A DNA stretch of 64,000 nt from Arthrobacter sp. zg-Y820 (GTDB taxonomy: Bacteria; Actinomycetota; Actinomycetes; Actinomycetales; Micrococcaceae), in NCBI RefSeq assembly GCF_030142155.1, contig NZ_CP126247.1, forward strand, positions 434,001-498,000, given 5' to 3'. The position numbers and the translations under genes were made by a program. A model generated the notes under the pieces. That model was not told where the DNA came from and ran no database searches. It saw nothing but the letters and a program-made list of their open reading frames with translations. The number at the start of each line of letters is the position of its first letter. Positions within the stretch are counted from its first letter, which is position 1. Below are positions 8,136-15,517 of this stretch, in pieces.

Positions 8136-9025
8136 CCCGCGACGCCAATTTCCTGACCCACCGGGGCATGGTGTTCACGATCGCCTACGACATCACCGGT
8201 GTGGTCGCCGATGCCGAGGACGTGGTGCAGGAAACCTATCTGCGGTGGCGCGCGGTGCCGGGCCCGGTGGAGAATCCGCGGGCATACCTGGCGCGGATCG
8301 CTGCGCGGCAGGCAATGAACCTCCTCCGGTCGGCGGCCCGGCGGCGGGAGGAGTATCCGGGGGAGTGGCTGCCCGAGCCGCTCCCCACCGGACCCGGCGC
8401 CGGAGCGCCGGGGTTCACCTCCGATCCGGAGACCGCAGCCCTGACCGCCGCGGAGGTTTCCACGGCCATGCTGGTGGTGCTGCAGACACTGAGCGGACCG
8501 GAACGGGCCGCCTTCGTCCTGCACGAGGTCTTCGGCTTCGGCTATCCGGAGATCGCCGAAGCACTGGATGCCGGCCAGCCGGCCGTGCGGCAGCTGGTGC
8601 ACCGGGCACGGGAACGCGTGCGGACGGGAGTGCCGCGCACGGCGCCGGACGCCGCCGAGCACCGCGCCGTCGTCGGGCGCTTCCTGGAAGCCACCCTGAC
8701 CGGTTCCGTTCAGGCGCTGCTGGATGTGCTGGCCCCGGATGTGGTGCTGCTGTCCGACGGCGGCGGCAAGGCCAACGCCGCGCTGCGTCCGGTGCACGGG
8801 CCGGAGAAGGTGGCCCGGCTGATGCTCGGGCTGGCCTCAAAGTACGCGGCCGGTGCGGTGCCGGAGTTCCTGGAACTCAACGGGCTGCCGGCAGTGGCCT
8901 TCCGGGAGGAGGGAACCGTCACCACTGTCTTCCAGATCAGCCTGGCCGGGGAACGGGTCCGCGGCGTTTACTCGATGCGGAATCCGGACAAGCTCGTCCA
9001 CCTCCAGGGGCCCGCGGTAGGCTGA
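8066..9025 (+). CDS. ECF41-family RNA polymerase sigma factor with SnoaL-like C-terminal domain
   Basis: A 319-residue sigma-70 family factor: region 2 at about 27-95, region 4 at about 130-185 ([20 protein letters not shown]), then a SnoaL/NTF2-like extension. The three ECF41 hallmarks are all present: WLPEPL in the linker (101-106), DGGGK (231-235) and NPDKL (306-310). In this group the fused extension controls activity, replacing a separate anti-sigma factor. The ATG at 8066 has GGAGCG upstream. It is co-transcribed with the overlapping oxidoreductase. The signal it responds to is not known. Confidence 0.93.
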   Translation: MAQGPEHNAGGRGGSDGLGGADLTRDANFLTHRGMVFTIAYDITGVVADAEDVVQETYLRWRAVPGPVENPRAYLARIAARQAMNLLRSAARRREEYPGEWLPEPLPTGPGAGAPGFTSDPETAALTAAEVSTAMLVVLQTLSGPERAAFVLHEVFGFGYPEIAEALDAGQPAVRQLVHRARERVRTGVPRTAPDAAEHRAVVGRFLEATLTGSVQALLDVLAPDVVLLSDGGGKANAALRPVHGPEKVARLMLGLASKYAAGAVPEFLELNGLPAVAFREEGTVTTVFQISLAGERVRGVYSMRNPDKLVHLQGPAVG

Positions 9026-9030
9026 ACCGG

Positions 9031-10110
9031 GTGACTATTTCCCAGGATCCGAACCGCCGCTGGTCAGACGACGCGATCCGGCGGATCGAGGCCGAAGGCA
9101 ACCGTTCAGCTGACACCCACCTGTTTGAGATTCCGGTTCCGGCCGGCTGGTCGGTAAAGGTGTACCTCAAAGACGAATCCACGCACCGCACCGGCAGCCT
9201 CAAGCACAGGCTCGCCCGGTCCCTGTTCCTCTTTGGCCTGGTCAACGGCTGGATCACCCGCGGCATGACCATCGTGGAGGCCTCCAGCGGCTCCACCGCG
9301 GTCTCGGAGGCCTACTTCGCGCAGCTGCTGGATCTGCCGTTCATCGCCGTCATGCCCCGCACCACCAGCGCGGAGAAAATCGCCCTGATCGAGCAGTACA
9401 ACGGGTCGTGCCACTTCGTTGACGATCCGTCGCAGGTCTATGCGGCCGCCGAGGAGATTGCGCGCAGCACCGGCGGCCACTACATGGACCAGTTCACCTA
9501 TGCGGAACGGGCCACCGACTGGCGCGGGAACAACAACATTGCGGAGTCCATCTACGGGCAGCTCGCCCTGGAGGAGTCTCCGGTGCCCGAGTGGATCGTC
9601 GTGGGCGCCGGCACCGGCGGCACCAGTGCAACGCTCGGCCGCTACATCCGCTATCACCGCCACGCCACCCGGCTGGCAGTGGTGGATCCGGAAAACTCGG
9701 TGTTCTACCCGGCGTGGCAGAATCCCGGGGTGCCCGCCGTCGGCGGCCCCTCCCGGATCGAGGGAATCGGCCGGCCGCGCCTGGAACCCAGCTTTGTGCC
9801 GGCTGTCATCGACCACATGATCCGGGTTCCCGACGCAGCCTCGGTGGCCGCGGCCCGGCACCTCTTCGACCTTGCCGGCCTGTTTGCCGGGCCCTCCACC
9901 GGCACCAACCTTTGGGGCGTGTGGCAGTTGGCGGCCCAGATGGAAGCCGAGGGCCGGACCGGAAGCATCGTGTCCCTGATGTGCGATTCCGGGGACCGGT
10001 ACGCTGCCTCCTACGGCGACGACGACTGGCTGGCTGCCCGCGGCTTGGATCCCGCTCCGGCAACGGCAGTGCTGGCCGAGCTCTTCGAGACCGGCCGCTG
10101 GCCGGCCTAG
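9031..10110 (+). CDS. PLP-dependent cysteine synthase/cysteine desulfhydrase family protein
   Basis: A 359-residue fold-type II PLP enzyme. Lys58 in TGSLKHRLA is the expected Schiff-base lysine, [10 protein letters not shown] binds the substrate carboxylate, [14 protein letters not shown] holds the PLP phosphate, and [10 protein letters not shown] closes the active site. It belongs to the cysteine synthase-like group that includes the mycobacterial L-cysteine desulfhydrase Cds1, so it may release sulfide from cysteine rather than make cysteine. The start is the GTG at 9031, 5 bp after the sigma factor stop; the upstream extension in this frame is only the shadow of that gene. Co-transcription is likely. 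Confidence 0.85.
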   Translation: MTISQDPNRRWSDDAIRRIEAEGNRSADTHLFEIPVPAGWSVKVYLKDESTHRTGSLKHRLARSLFLFGLVNGWITRGMTIVEASSGSTAVSEAYFAQLLDLPFIAVMPRTTSAEKIALIEQYNGSCHFVDDPSQVYAAAEEIARSTGGHYMDQFTYAERATDWRGNNNIAESIYGQLALEESPVPEWIVVGAGTGGTSATLGRYIRYHRHATRLAVVDPENSVFYPAWQNPGVPAVGGPSRIEGIGRPRLEPSFVPAVIDHMIRVPDAASVAAARHLFDLAGLFAGPSTGTNLWGVWQLAAQMEAEGRTGSIVSLMCDSGDRYAASYGDDDWLAARGLDPAPATAVLAELFETGRWPA

Positions 10111-10122
10111 CAGGAGCGGGAA

Positions 10123-10581
10123 TCAGCTCACGCCCGCCATGTCCTTTTCGGCGGTGCCGATCAGCTTTTCCTCATCGTCGCGGAAGTCGACGGGACGCTT
10201 GCCCCGCAGCGCCTTGTTCGGGAGGTAAAACCACAGCGCCACCTGCTCATCCGTCCAGCCCATCCGGCGGCCCAATCGGATGACGTCCTGAACCGCCGGG
10301 AGCATGCGGCCGCCGGGCTCGTCGAACTGGAATCCCGGATAGAGGAAGGCCTCCTGGCCGCGGCGCACGGCCAGGATCCCGCCCCTTCCGGTCAGCCGGG
10401 AGGCGCGGAGATTGGGCTCGTAGCCGAAGCCGAGGCGCTGCGCGGTTTCCAGAATGGTGTAGAGGCCGTGCTCCCGTCGCATGGTCGACCAGACAGGGTC
10501 GGCCTTCTTGCCGGACGGGATGGCAGGGATGGGGCCTGGGGGAGGGGAACTGTGCCGCTGGTGGGTTTCGCGGTCGGTCAT
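10123..10581 (-). CDS. MbcA/ParS/Xre-type antitoxin-like protein
   Basis: A 152-residue soluble protein. The first 25 residues are a disordered Pro/Ser/His-rich leader. A middle segment (GRGGILAVRRGQEAFLYPGFQFDE) is followed by a helical C-terminus (WTDEQVALWFYLPNKALRGKRP) that matches the toxin-binding (DUF2384-like) pattern W-F-P-N-x-x-L-x-G-x-x-P. Such proteins usually pair with a RES-domain toxin. No RES gene is adjacent; the neighbours are a cysteine synthase homologue and an unrelated small gene. It may be an orphan antitoxin or a regulator that reuses the fold. Confidence 0.55.
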   Translation of the reverse strand: MTDRETHQRHSSPPPGPIPAIPSGKKADPVWSTMRREHGLYTILETAQRLGFGYEPNLRASRLTGRGGILAVRRGQEAFLYPGFQFDEPGGRMLPAVQDVIRLGRRMGWTDEQVALWFYLPNKALRGKRPVDFRDDEEKLIGTAEKDMAGVS

Positions 10582-10716
10582 GGTTCCACGGTACCGCCGC
10601 CGGCGGCGGAGAGGCAGGGCTCATGAGCGTGGGGGCGCAGCTCCCGTCAAAGAGGTCCTCCGCACCGTCAAACCGTCAAATAGGTTCTCCGTGCATCCGG
10701 CTGGGATCATGGAAGC

Positions 10717-11136
10717 ATGCGATCACTCAGCCTTCAGGAAGCCACCCGCCTTGCAGAGCAGTCGGCGGCGGTGGCTGCGGGCCATATTCCCTACGGATCC
10801 GGGCTGGGTGCGCCGACGTCGTTCACTTTGGCCTGGCTGATGTCGGGTGCGGGCATTGAGGATATTCGGGTGGCCAGCGGGAGTTCAGGGATGGGGGACC
10901 ACTTCTGGATCGAGACCGCAGAGTGGCGGATTGACCCGACACTGCGCCAGTTCTCGCACCTGAATCACCGGCCGTTGGTGGAGCCGGTCACCGAACCCGG
11001 CAATTTCGACGCCGTGAAGTACCACGCCGTTCCGGCCAACCGGGAGGAAGCGGTCCGCGAGGTGTCCTACGGTTTCCGCAACGCTGCCGAGACCGAGGCC
11101 TTTGTGAACGAGATGACGGCCGCCGTCAGCCTTTAG
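10717..11136 (+). CDS. Hypothetical protein, possible transglutaminase-like or papain-like fold
   Basis: A 139-residue cytosolic protein I do not recognise. The stretch GMGDHFWIETAEWRIDPTLRQFSHL has the His followed by an iDpTlxQF pattern found around the catalytic His/Asp of transglutaminase-like and related cysteine hydrolases. However, there is no cysteine anywhere in the protein, so it cannot be a normal cysteine enzyme of that type. The ATG at 10717 is preceded by GGGATCATGGAAG. Function unknown. Confidence 0.6.
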   Translation: MRSLSLQEATRLAEQSAAVAAGHIPYGSGLGAPTSFTLAWLMSGAGIEDIRVASGSSGMGDHFWIETAEWRIDPTLRQFSHLNHRPLVEPVTEPGNFDAVKYHAVPANREEAVREVSYGFRNAAETEAFVNEMTAAVSL

Positions 11137-11200
11137 CCCCGTCCGGCCGCCCCGCCAGGCAGCCGCCCGGTCAGCACTCGGTTAAGGAGCGGTTCAGGCG

Positions 11201-11758
11201 TCAGTTCAGTACCGCGTAGCGGAGGAATACCACGCCGTTGCCGAACCGCCGCTCGTCGAGCAGCTTCAGGTCCAGCCGCAGCCCTGCGGGCAGGAAGGCC
11301 TTGCCGCCGCCCACGACGACGGGCGAGAGCAGCTGATGCAGCTCATCCACCAGCCCCGCCCGGAGCGCCTGCCCGGCCAGCATTGGGCCGCCCACCGCCA
11401 GATCCCGGTCCGAAGCGGCTTTGAGGCGGCGCACGGCGGCCGGATCGAATTCGGATTCCAACCGGGTGTTGGCGCTGCCCACCTCCCTCAGCGACCGGGA
11501 GAAGACCACCTTTTCCGAGGCCTGCCAGATCCGGGCATAGTCCTGCAGCACGGCAGGTTCGCCGGCAAGCGGCATGGTTTCCCACGCCACCAACACCTCG
11601 TACAGTCTCCGTCCGTAGAGGTGGATGCCGTAGTTCCGTTCCAGATCGTTGACGAAGGCGTGGACTTCCTCGTCCGGAACACTCCAGTCAAAACTGCCGG
11701 TCTCGTCGGCCACGTAGCCGTCCAGCGAGGTGATGGCGGAATAGATCAGCTGGCCCAT
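11201..11758 (-). CDS. Dihydrofolate reductase-family (RibD C-terminal domain) protein
   Basis: A 185-residue protein of the RibD C-terminal/DHFR-like fold: it starts MGQLIYSAITSLDGYVAD, has NYGIHLYGRRLYEVLVAWE in the middle, and the NADPH-binding GGPMLAGQALRAGLVDELHQLLSPVV towards the end. These proteins are widespread as predicted NADPH reductases with unknown substrates. Folate or riboflavin synthesis is not implied by the neighbours. AAGGAGCACGGC lies directly before the ATG. Confidence 0.88.
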   Translation of the reverse strand: MGQLIYSAITSLDGYVADETGSFDWSVPDEEVHAFVNDLERNYGIHLYGRRLYEVLVAWETMPLAGEPAVLQDYARIWQASEKVVFSRSLREVGSANTRLESEFDPAAVRRLKAASDRDLAVGGPMLAGQALRAGLVDELHQLLSPVVVGGGKAFLPAGLRLDLKLLDERRFGNGVVFLRYAVLN

Positions 11759-11792
11759 GCCGTGCTCCTTCGTTCACCCGTTGAATTGGCAG

Positions 11793-11834
11793 CTTGTCCG
11801 CCGGCTCAAACCTTGTCCGCCGGCTCAAACCTTG
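11793..11834. repeat. 19 bp perfect tandem duplication
   Basis: CTTGTCCGCCGGCTCAAAC occurs at 11793-11811 and again at 11812-11830, followed by CTTG of a third unit. It lies in the divergent spacer between the DHFR-like gene and PTH2. Identical copies suggest recent slippage. Confidence 0.9.
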
Positions 11835-11949
11835 CCTGAGCGGGGCCTGCCTGAATGGGACCATAAGTGGCTCGTCCGGCGGAAGGGCAGGTGCCGCGTG
11901 CAGGAGCGCCGTGACCAAACGCCTGCCGGGACCGTGAAAAACTAGAACC

Positions 11950-12609
11950 ATGCAACCCAGTGACACCGTCCAGCCGATAGTCCTGCTCGTGGATAAGGAG
12001 GACCCCGCCGCGCATCTTGACGCCGTGGCTGCGGCAGCAGCGGCCAGCGTGAGCGCGTACGCGCGGCGGGAAAGTGATGACGCGTGGGAAAACTGGGTGT
12101 TTGGGCGGTTCACGAAGACGGTCCGCCGGGCCGGACCGAAGGCCTTTGAGAAGCTGGCCGCCCACGCGCCGTCGGGGACCGTCGTCGTCGGCCAGGCAAA
12201 GGCCGTCGCCTTTGAACCGGTAACTTACGAGGAGATGCCCAAGGCGCTGCGGGCGCTGCAGGTCTCCGGCACCCAACTGCCCGACGGTGAGCCGGCCCCC
12301 GGCACTGCGGACGCTCCGGTGATTGTCCTGAACGCGGACTTGGAAATGTCCACGGGCAAGGCAGGCGCCCAGGCAGCCCACGCGCTGCTCACCTGGTATC
12401 TGACGCTTTCCACGGAGGAGCGGATCAGCTGGTGCGACGGCGGCTGCCGGGCCAGGGTCCGGCCAGCCGCCGGGGCCGACTTTTCGGCGCTCGCCGCTGC
12501 TGCCGGTGCGGGGCCGCTGATCGTGGATGCCGGCCTGACCGAGATCGCTCCCAATACGGCCACCGCGTTTGTGGCGGCCCCGGTGGCCCCCGCGGCCCCC
12601 GCGACGTAG
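11950..12609 (+). CDS. PTH2-type aminoacyl-tRNA hydrolase family protein
   Basis: A 219-residue protein whose C-terminal part carries the PTH2 fold: VIVLNADLEMSTGKAGAQAAHALL near residue 120-145 and GPLIVDAGLTEIAPNTATAFV near 190-210. The N-terminal 100 residues repeat a related alpha/beta pattern. PTH2 enzymes recycle peptidyl-tRNA in archaea and eukaryotes; actinobacteria carry diverged copies besides the standard Pth, and activity here is unproven. The tail is Ala/Pro-rich. The ribosome binding site before the ATG is weak. Confidence 0.75.
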   Translation: MQPSDTVQPIVLLVDKEDPAAHLDAVAAAAAASVSAYARRESDDAWENWVFGRFTKTVRRAGPKAFEKLAAHAPSGTVVVGQAKAVAFEPVTYEEMPKALRALQVSGTQLPDGEPAPGTADAPVIVLNADLEMSTGKAGAQAAHALLTWYLTLSTEERISWCDGGCRARVRPAAGADFSALAAAAGAGPLIVDAGLTEIAPNTATAFVAAPVAPAAPAT

Positions 12610-12649
12610 CCGGCGGCCCCGGGGGCGTAGGAGGTCAGGCGCGCGGCTG

Positions 12650-13111
12650 TCAGGCGAGGCGGCTGCGGACGATCTCGCTGACGGCCTTGCCGTCAAAGCG
12701 TCCGGCCACTTTGGCCGTCACGGGCTTCATAACCGCACCCATCTGGCGCATCGACAGTTCCGTGCCGGCTGCTTTCAGCTCGGTAATGACGTCGTCCACG
12801 ATGGTCTCGACATCAGCGGCGGTCAGCGGCGCGGGCAGGTACGCCTCGATGATTTCCGCCTCAGTGATCTCGGCCGTGGCGCGCTCCTTCTCGCCGGCGT
12901 CGAGGTAGATGCCGGCGGTGTCGCGCCGCTTGGCCGCTTCCTTCTGCAGCAGGGCAAGGACCTGCACGTCGTCGAGCTCCACGGGCGTCTTTCCTGACTT
13001 CTCCCGGGTCTCGATCTCACCGAGCACGTTGCGCACCGTCATCAGTGCGGTGCGGTTGCCCGCCTTCATGTGGGCCTTTACGTCTGCCTGGAGCTGCTCT
13101 TTGAGTGTCAT
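12650..13111 (-). CDS. GatB/YqeY-domain protein
   Basis: A 153-residue YqeY-like protein: TLKEQLQADVKAHMKAGN, RTALMTVRNVLGEIETREK, then a C-terminal helical bundle (MRQMGAVMKPVTAKVAGRFDG) related to the tRNA-binding tail of GatB. It is found across bacteria as a small soluble protein that may touch tRNA or amidotransferase function; the role is not settled. It lies convergent to PTH2 with a 40 bp G/C-rich gap. Confidence 0.9.
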   Translation of the reverse strand: MTLKEQLQADVKAHMKAGNRTALMTVRNVLGEIETREKSGKTPVELDDVQVLALLQKEAAKRRDTAGIYLDAGEKERATAEITEAEIIEAYLPAPLTAADVETIVDDVITELKAAGTELSMRQMGAVMKPVTAKVAGRFDGKAVSEIVRSRLA

Positions 13112-13182
13112 GGGGTCTCATTTCCGATCGGAGAACATCGTTGGTGTTCCTTCCATGATCTCGCGGAAGCGTGCGTTGACGC

Positions 13183-13875
13183 TCACTGCTCTGCCGACGC
13201 GTCCCTGCGCGGAACGCTTTCGGCGGCCGCGCAGACCCGCCGGGTCCGTTCGGCCAGGGCATCCAGGTCTCCGCCCGGGGACAGCGCATCGCCCAGGAGG
13301 GATCCGCCGAGCCCGACGGCTGTGGCACCCGCAGCAAGCCAGCCGGCCGTTTCAGCGAGGCTGAGGGAACCGGCGGGGATCACATCAATGTGCGGAAGCG
13401 GCGCCAGGACGGCGGCAAGATAGGCCGTTCCGAGGGGGCCGGCGGGAAACAGCGTGACCGCGCTGGCCCCCGCCCGCCAAGCGAGCTGGATTTCGCTGGG
13501 GGTCAGGGCGCCGGGATGGCTGGCCAGCCCCAGGTTCCGGGCAGCATGGATGACATCGGTGGCGGTGTGCGGGGCGACGATAAACCGTGCGCCGGCATCG
13601 GCCGCCCGCAGTGCCTCACCGGGCGTCATCACGGTCCCCAACCCGACATCGACTCCGGCCGGCAGCCGTCCGGCGAGGCGTTCGACGGCGTCGAGGGCTC
13701 CCTTGGTGGTCGTTGCCACTTCCAGGCAGCGGATGCCGTTGGCCACCAGAATGTCTGCCGCTGCGTTCATCCGGCTCGAATCCTGGGCGCGGAGGACGGC
13801 AATAATCCGCGTCCGCAGCAGGGCGCCGCTCAGGGGAACCCGGCGGAAGTTGAACGGGGCGGCCGGGGTGCTCAT
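13183..13875 (-). CDS. KDPG/KHG aldolase-like protein lacking the Schiff-base lysine
   Basis: A 230-residue TIM-barrel protein clearly of the 2-keto-3-deoxy-6-phosphogluconate/4-hydroxy-2-oxoglutarate aldolase family: RIIAVLRA, CLEVATTT, VGLGTVMTPGEA, HPGALTPSEIQLAWRAGA and LFPAGPLG. The general-base glutamate is present (Glu52). The lysine that forms the Schiff base in the family (K in K-x-FPA) is Thr141 here (codon ACG), and the phosphate-binding PTGG loop reads PAGSLS. As written it should not work as a class I aldolase. It overlaps the upstream DUF1684 gene by 4 bp (ATGA), so the two are translationally coupled. Confidence 0.85.
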   Translation of the reverse strand: MSTPAAPFNFRRVPLSGALLRTRIIAVLRAQDSSRMNAAADILVANGIRCLEVATTTKGALDAVERLAGRLPAGVDVGLGTVMTPGEALRAADAGARFIVAPHTATDVIHAARNLGLASHPGALTPSEIQLAWRAGASAVTLFPAGPLGTAYLAAVLAPLPHIDVIPAGSLSLAETAGWLAAGATAVGLGGSLLGDALSPGGDLDALAERTRRVCAAAESVPRRDASAEQ

Positions 13876-14708
13876 CGGCCAGCCGGAGGCGCCTCGGGCA
13901 GTTTTTCCCCGGCTTCGACGGGTACCCCGATGATGTTGCTGCCCACCGGCATGGGGCAGGTGCCGTACGGCGTGAACGCGCTTGGATAGTTCACCGCACG
14001 ATTGAAATCCACAGTGACCGCTGACGTTCCCGGCTGAGGCGCGGCGAAAGCGACTTTGCGCCAACCGGCGGTGCTCTGGTTGTTGGTCGGATCGTGGAAG
14101 GTGAGCTCCAGCCGGTCCGGACCGTCGGCGCTCAGCTGCAGCCGGTATTCCTTCTCTGCCCCGGGGAGCCGGAGAGCCAGTTCACCCACCGTCCGGTGCA
14201 CTCCGTCCACGGCGGGGGAAGCGGTCCGGATCGGAACGTCCACCGGACGGGGATAAGCGTCGAAGCGTGCATCGACGACCAGATCCGGGCGGAACTCGAA
14301 GGTGGGCACTCCGCGGAATCCGGTGAACACCGGCGATGCCGCATCACGGGTCCGAATCGCGTAGCGTCCGCCCCGCCGGGCCAGCTCCACCACAACCTGT
14401 CCGCCGTCGCTGCCGCCGAAGCGGACCCACAGCAGCGATTCCTCGTCGGCGAGCGTTGCCGTGACGGTACCGTCAACCGGAGTTCCCGCGGCTGCCAGGG
14501 TGAGTCCGTCCTCCACAGATGCCGACAGCACGGCTTTCGCCTCAGAGCCGGACCAAAGCCCCGGGACGTGTTCCACCGGCGCAGGATCCGCCGTCAGCCA
14601 GTGCAGTGATGTCAGCGTCAGCCAGCCGTGCTCCTGCCCCAGCTCGCGGTCACGGTCGCTGCGGAAGCGGCGCCACTCTGCCAAAGCCTCATCCGTGGGG
14701 TTGCGCAT
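13872..14708 (-). CDS. DUF1684 domain-containing protein
   Basis: A 278-residue cytosolic protein of DUF1684. The N-terminal part reads EWRRFRSDRDRELGQEHGWLTLTSLHWL. The C-terminal signature contains DFNRAVNYPSAFTPYGTCPM, close to the family pattern [20 protein letters not shown]. The family is widespread and uncharacterised; its invariant FNRAxNPxxAFxPxxxCP motif suggests an enzyme pocket. AGGAGGAACC precedes the ATG. It is the first gene of a two-gene unit with the defective aldolase homologue. Confidence 0.88.
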   Translation of the reverse strand: MRNPTDEALAEWRRFRSDRDRELGQEHGWLTLTSLHWLTADPAPVEHVPGLWSGSEAKAVLSASVEDGLTLAAAGTPVDGTVTATLADEESLLWVRFGGSDGGQVVVELARRGGRYAIRTRDAASPVFTGFRGVPTFEFRPDLVVDARFDAYPRPVDVPIRTASPAVDGVHRTVGELALRLPGAEKEYRLQLSADGPDRLELTFHDPTNNQSTAGWRKVAFAAPQPGTSAVTVDFNRAVNYPSAFTPYGTCPMPVGSNIIGVPVEAGEKLPEAPPAGR

Positions 14709-14783
14709 GGTTCCTCCTGTTGTACGGATTTGGGTTGTACGGCCGACTTGGGCAGTTTAGCGGGCCTGTTTGTAGGATGAGGC

Positions 14784-14951
14784 ATGGAAAATCACGATTC
14801 AGCGCCTTTACTTGCCCAGCTCCGCAACCGTCAGACGGAACTCGTGGCCGCTCTCGCCGTCGAAACCAGTACCTCCCGCCTCGCCGCGCTGAGCACTGAG
14901 CTGGAAAGCGTCCTGGAACAGATCCAGCAGCACGACCGGCAGGCGCCGTAA
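14784..14951 (+). CDS. Small coiled-coil protein (55 aa)
   Basis: A 55-codon frame starting MENHDSAPLLAQLRNRQTEL and continuing as one amphipathic helix through LAALSTELESVLEQIQQHD before the stop. GGATGAGG lies just upstream of the ATG and codon use is normal (third positions mostly G/C). It is divergent from the DUF1684 gene. The heptad-like Leu/Ala spacing suggests a short coiled coil. I do not recognise it. Confidence 0.55.
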   Translation: MENHDSAPLLAQLRNRQTELVAALAVETSTSRLAALSTELESVLEQIQQHDRQAP

Positions 14952-15081
14952 CCGCGATCACACCGTACGGATCACTTCACCAAAGAGAATTACCGCGGCG
15001 CAATTGCGATTAGGCTGGACCCGGACTGCACCATTTCAGGTTGAACGGTTCACACTAATCACCATATGTTTCCGGGGGAGC

Positions 15082-15450
15082 ATGCTCAATTTTCTTGATC
15101 CGTCATTCAAGGCTTTTTCTGCGCCGCTCCTGATTAAGCTGTATTACGGTCTGTGCACCGGGCTGCTCACGGTGGCTTGGCTGATGATGCTCATAGTGGG
15201 GCTGCTGAACAATTACGTGGCCGGCGCAATTGTGCTGATCCTGGGTCCTGTTCTTGTTCTTTTCCTGCTGCTTGGAACGCGGATTGTTTGCGAGTGGATT
15301 ATCGCCACAATTTTGATTGCTGAGAATACCGAGAAGCTCGTGGAATTGATGGGTTCGACGTCAGCGCCTGCGCCTGCCGAAGGGGCAATGTTTGGCAGCG
15401 GGCCGCTGCAGCGTTACCTGTCCGCTCCGCCGCTGCGGCCTACGGCGTGA
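15082..15450 (+). CDS. DUF4282 membrane protein
   Basis: A 122-residue protein with two long hydrophobic helices (about residues 18-46 and 50-76) after MLNFLDPSFKAFSAPLLIKLYYGL, followed by a cytoplasmic tail. This matches DUF4282, small two-helix membrane proteins of unknown role. The start at 15082 has GGGGGAG close upstream and gives the family's normal N-terminus. Its base composition is lower in G+C than its neighbours, partly because of the hydrophobic codons. Confidence 0.75.
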   Translation: MLNFLDPSFKAFSAPLLIKLYYGLCTGLLTVAWLMMLIVGLLNNYVAGAIVLILGPVLVLFLLLGTRIVCEWIIATILIAENTEKLVELMGSTSAPAPAEGAMFGSGPLQRYLSAPPLRPTA

Positions 15451-15517
15451 CCCGCCGAATATGAGGTGTGGCACACAGCGGATAGTGTTGGTTGGTCCCA
15501 TCTAAGGAAAGGCCACC

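Noticed and set aside
8245..10110. 621-codon version of the cysteine synthase homologue
   Set aside because: The first 262 codons are an out-of-frame reading of the ECF41 gene; the family match begins at the GTG at 9031.
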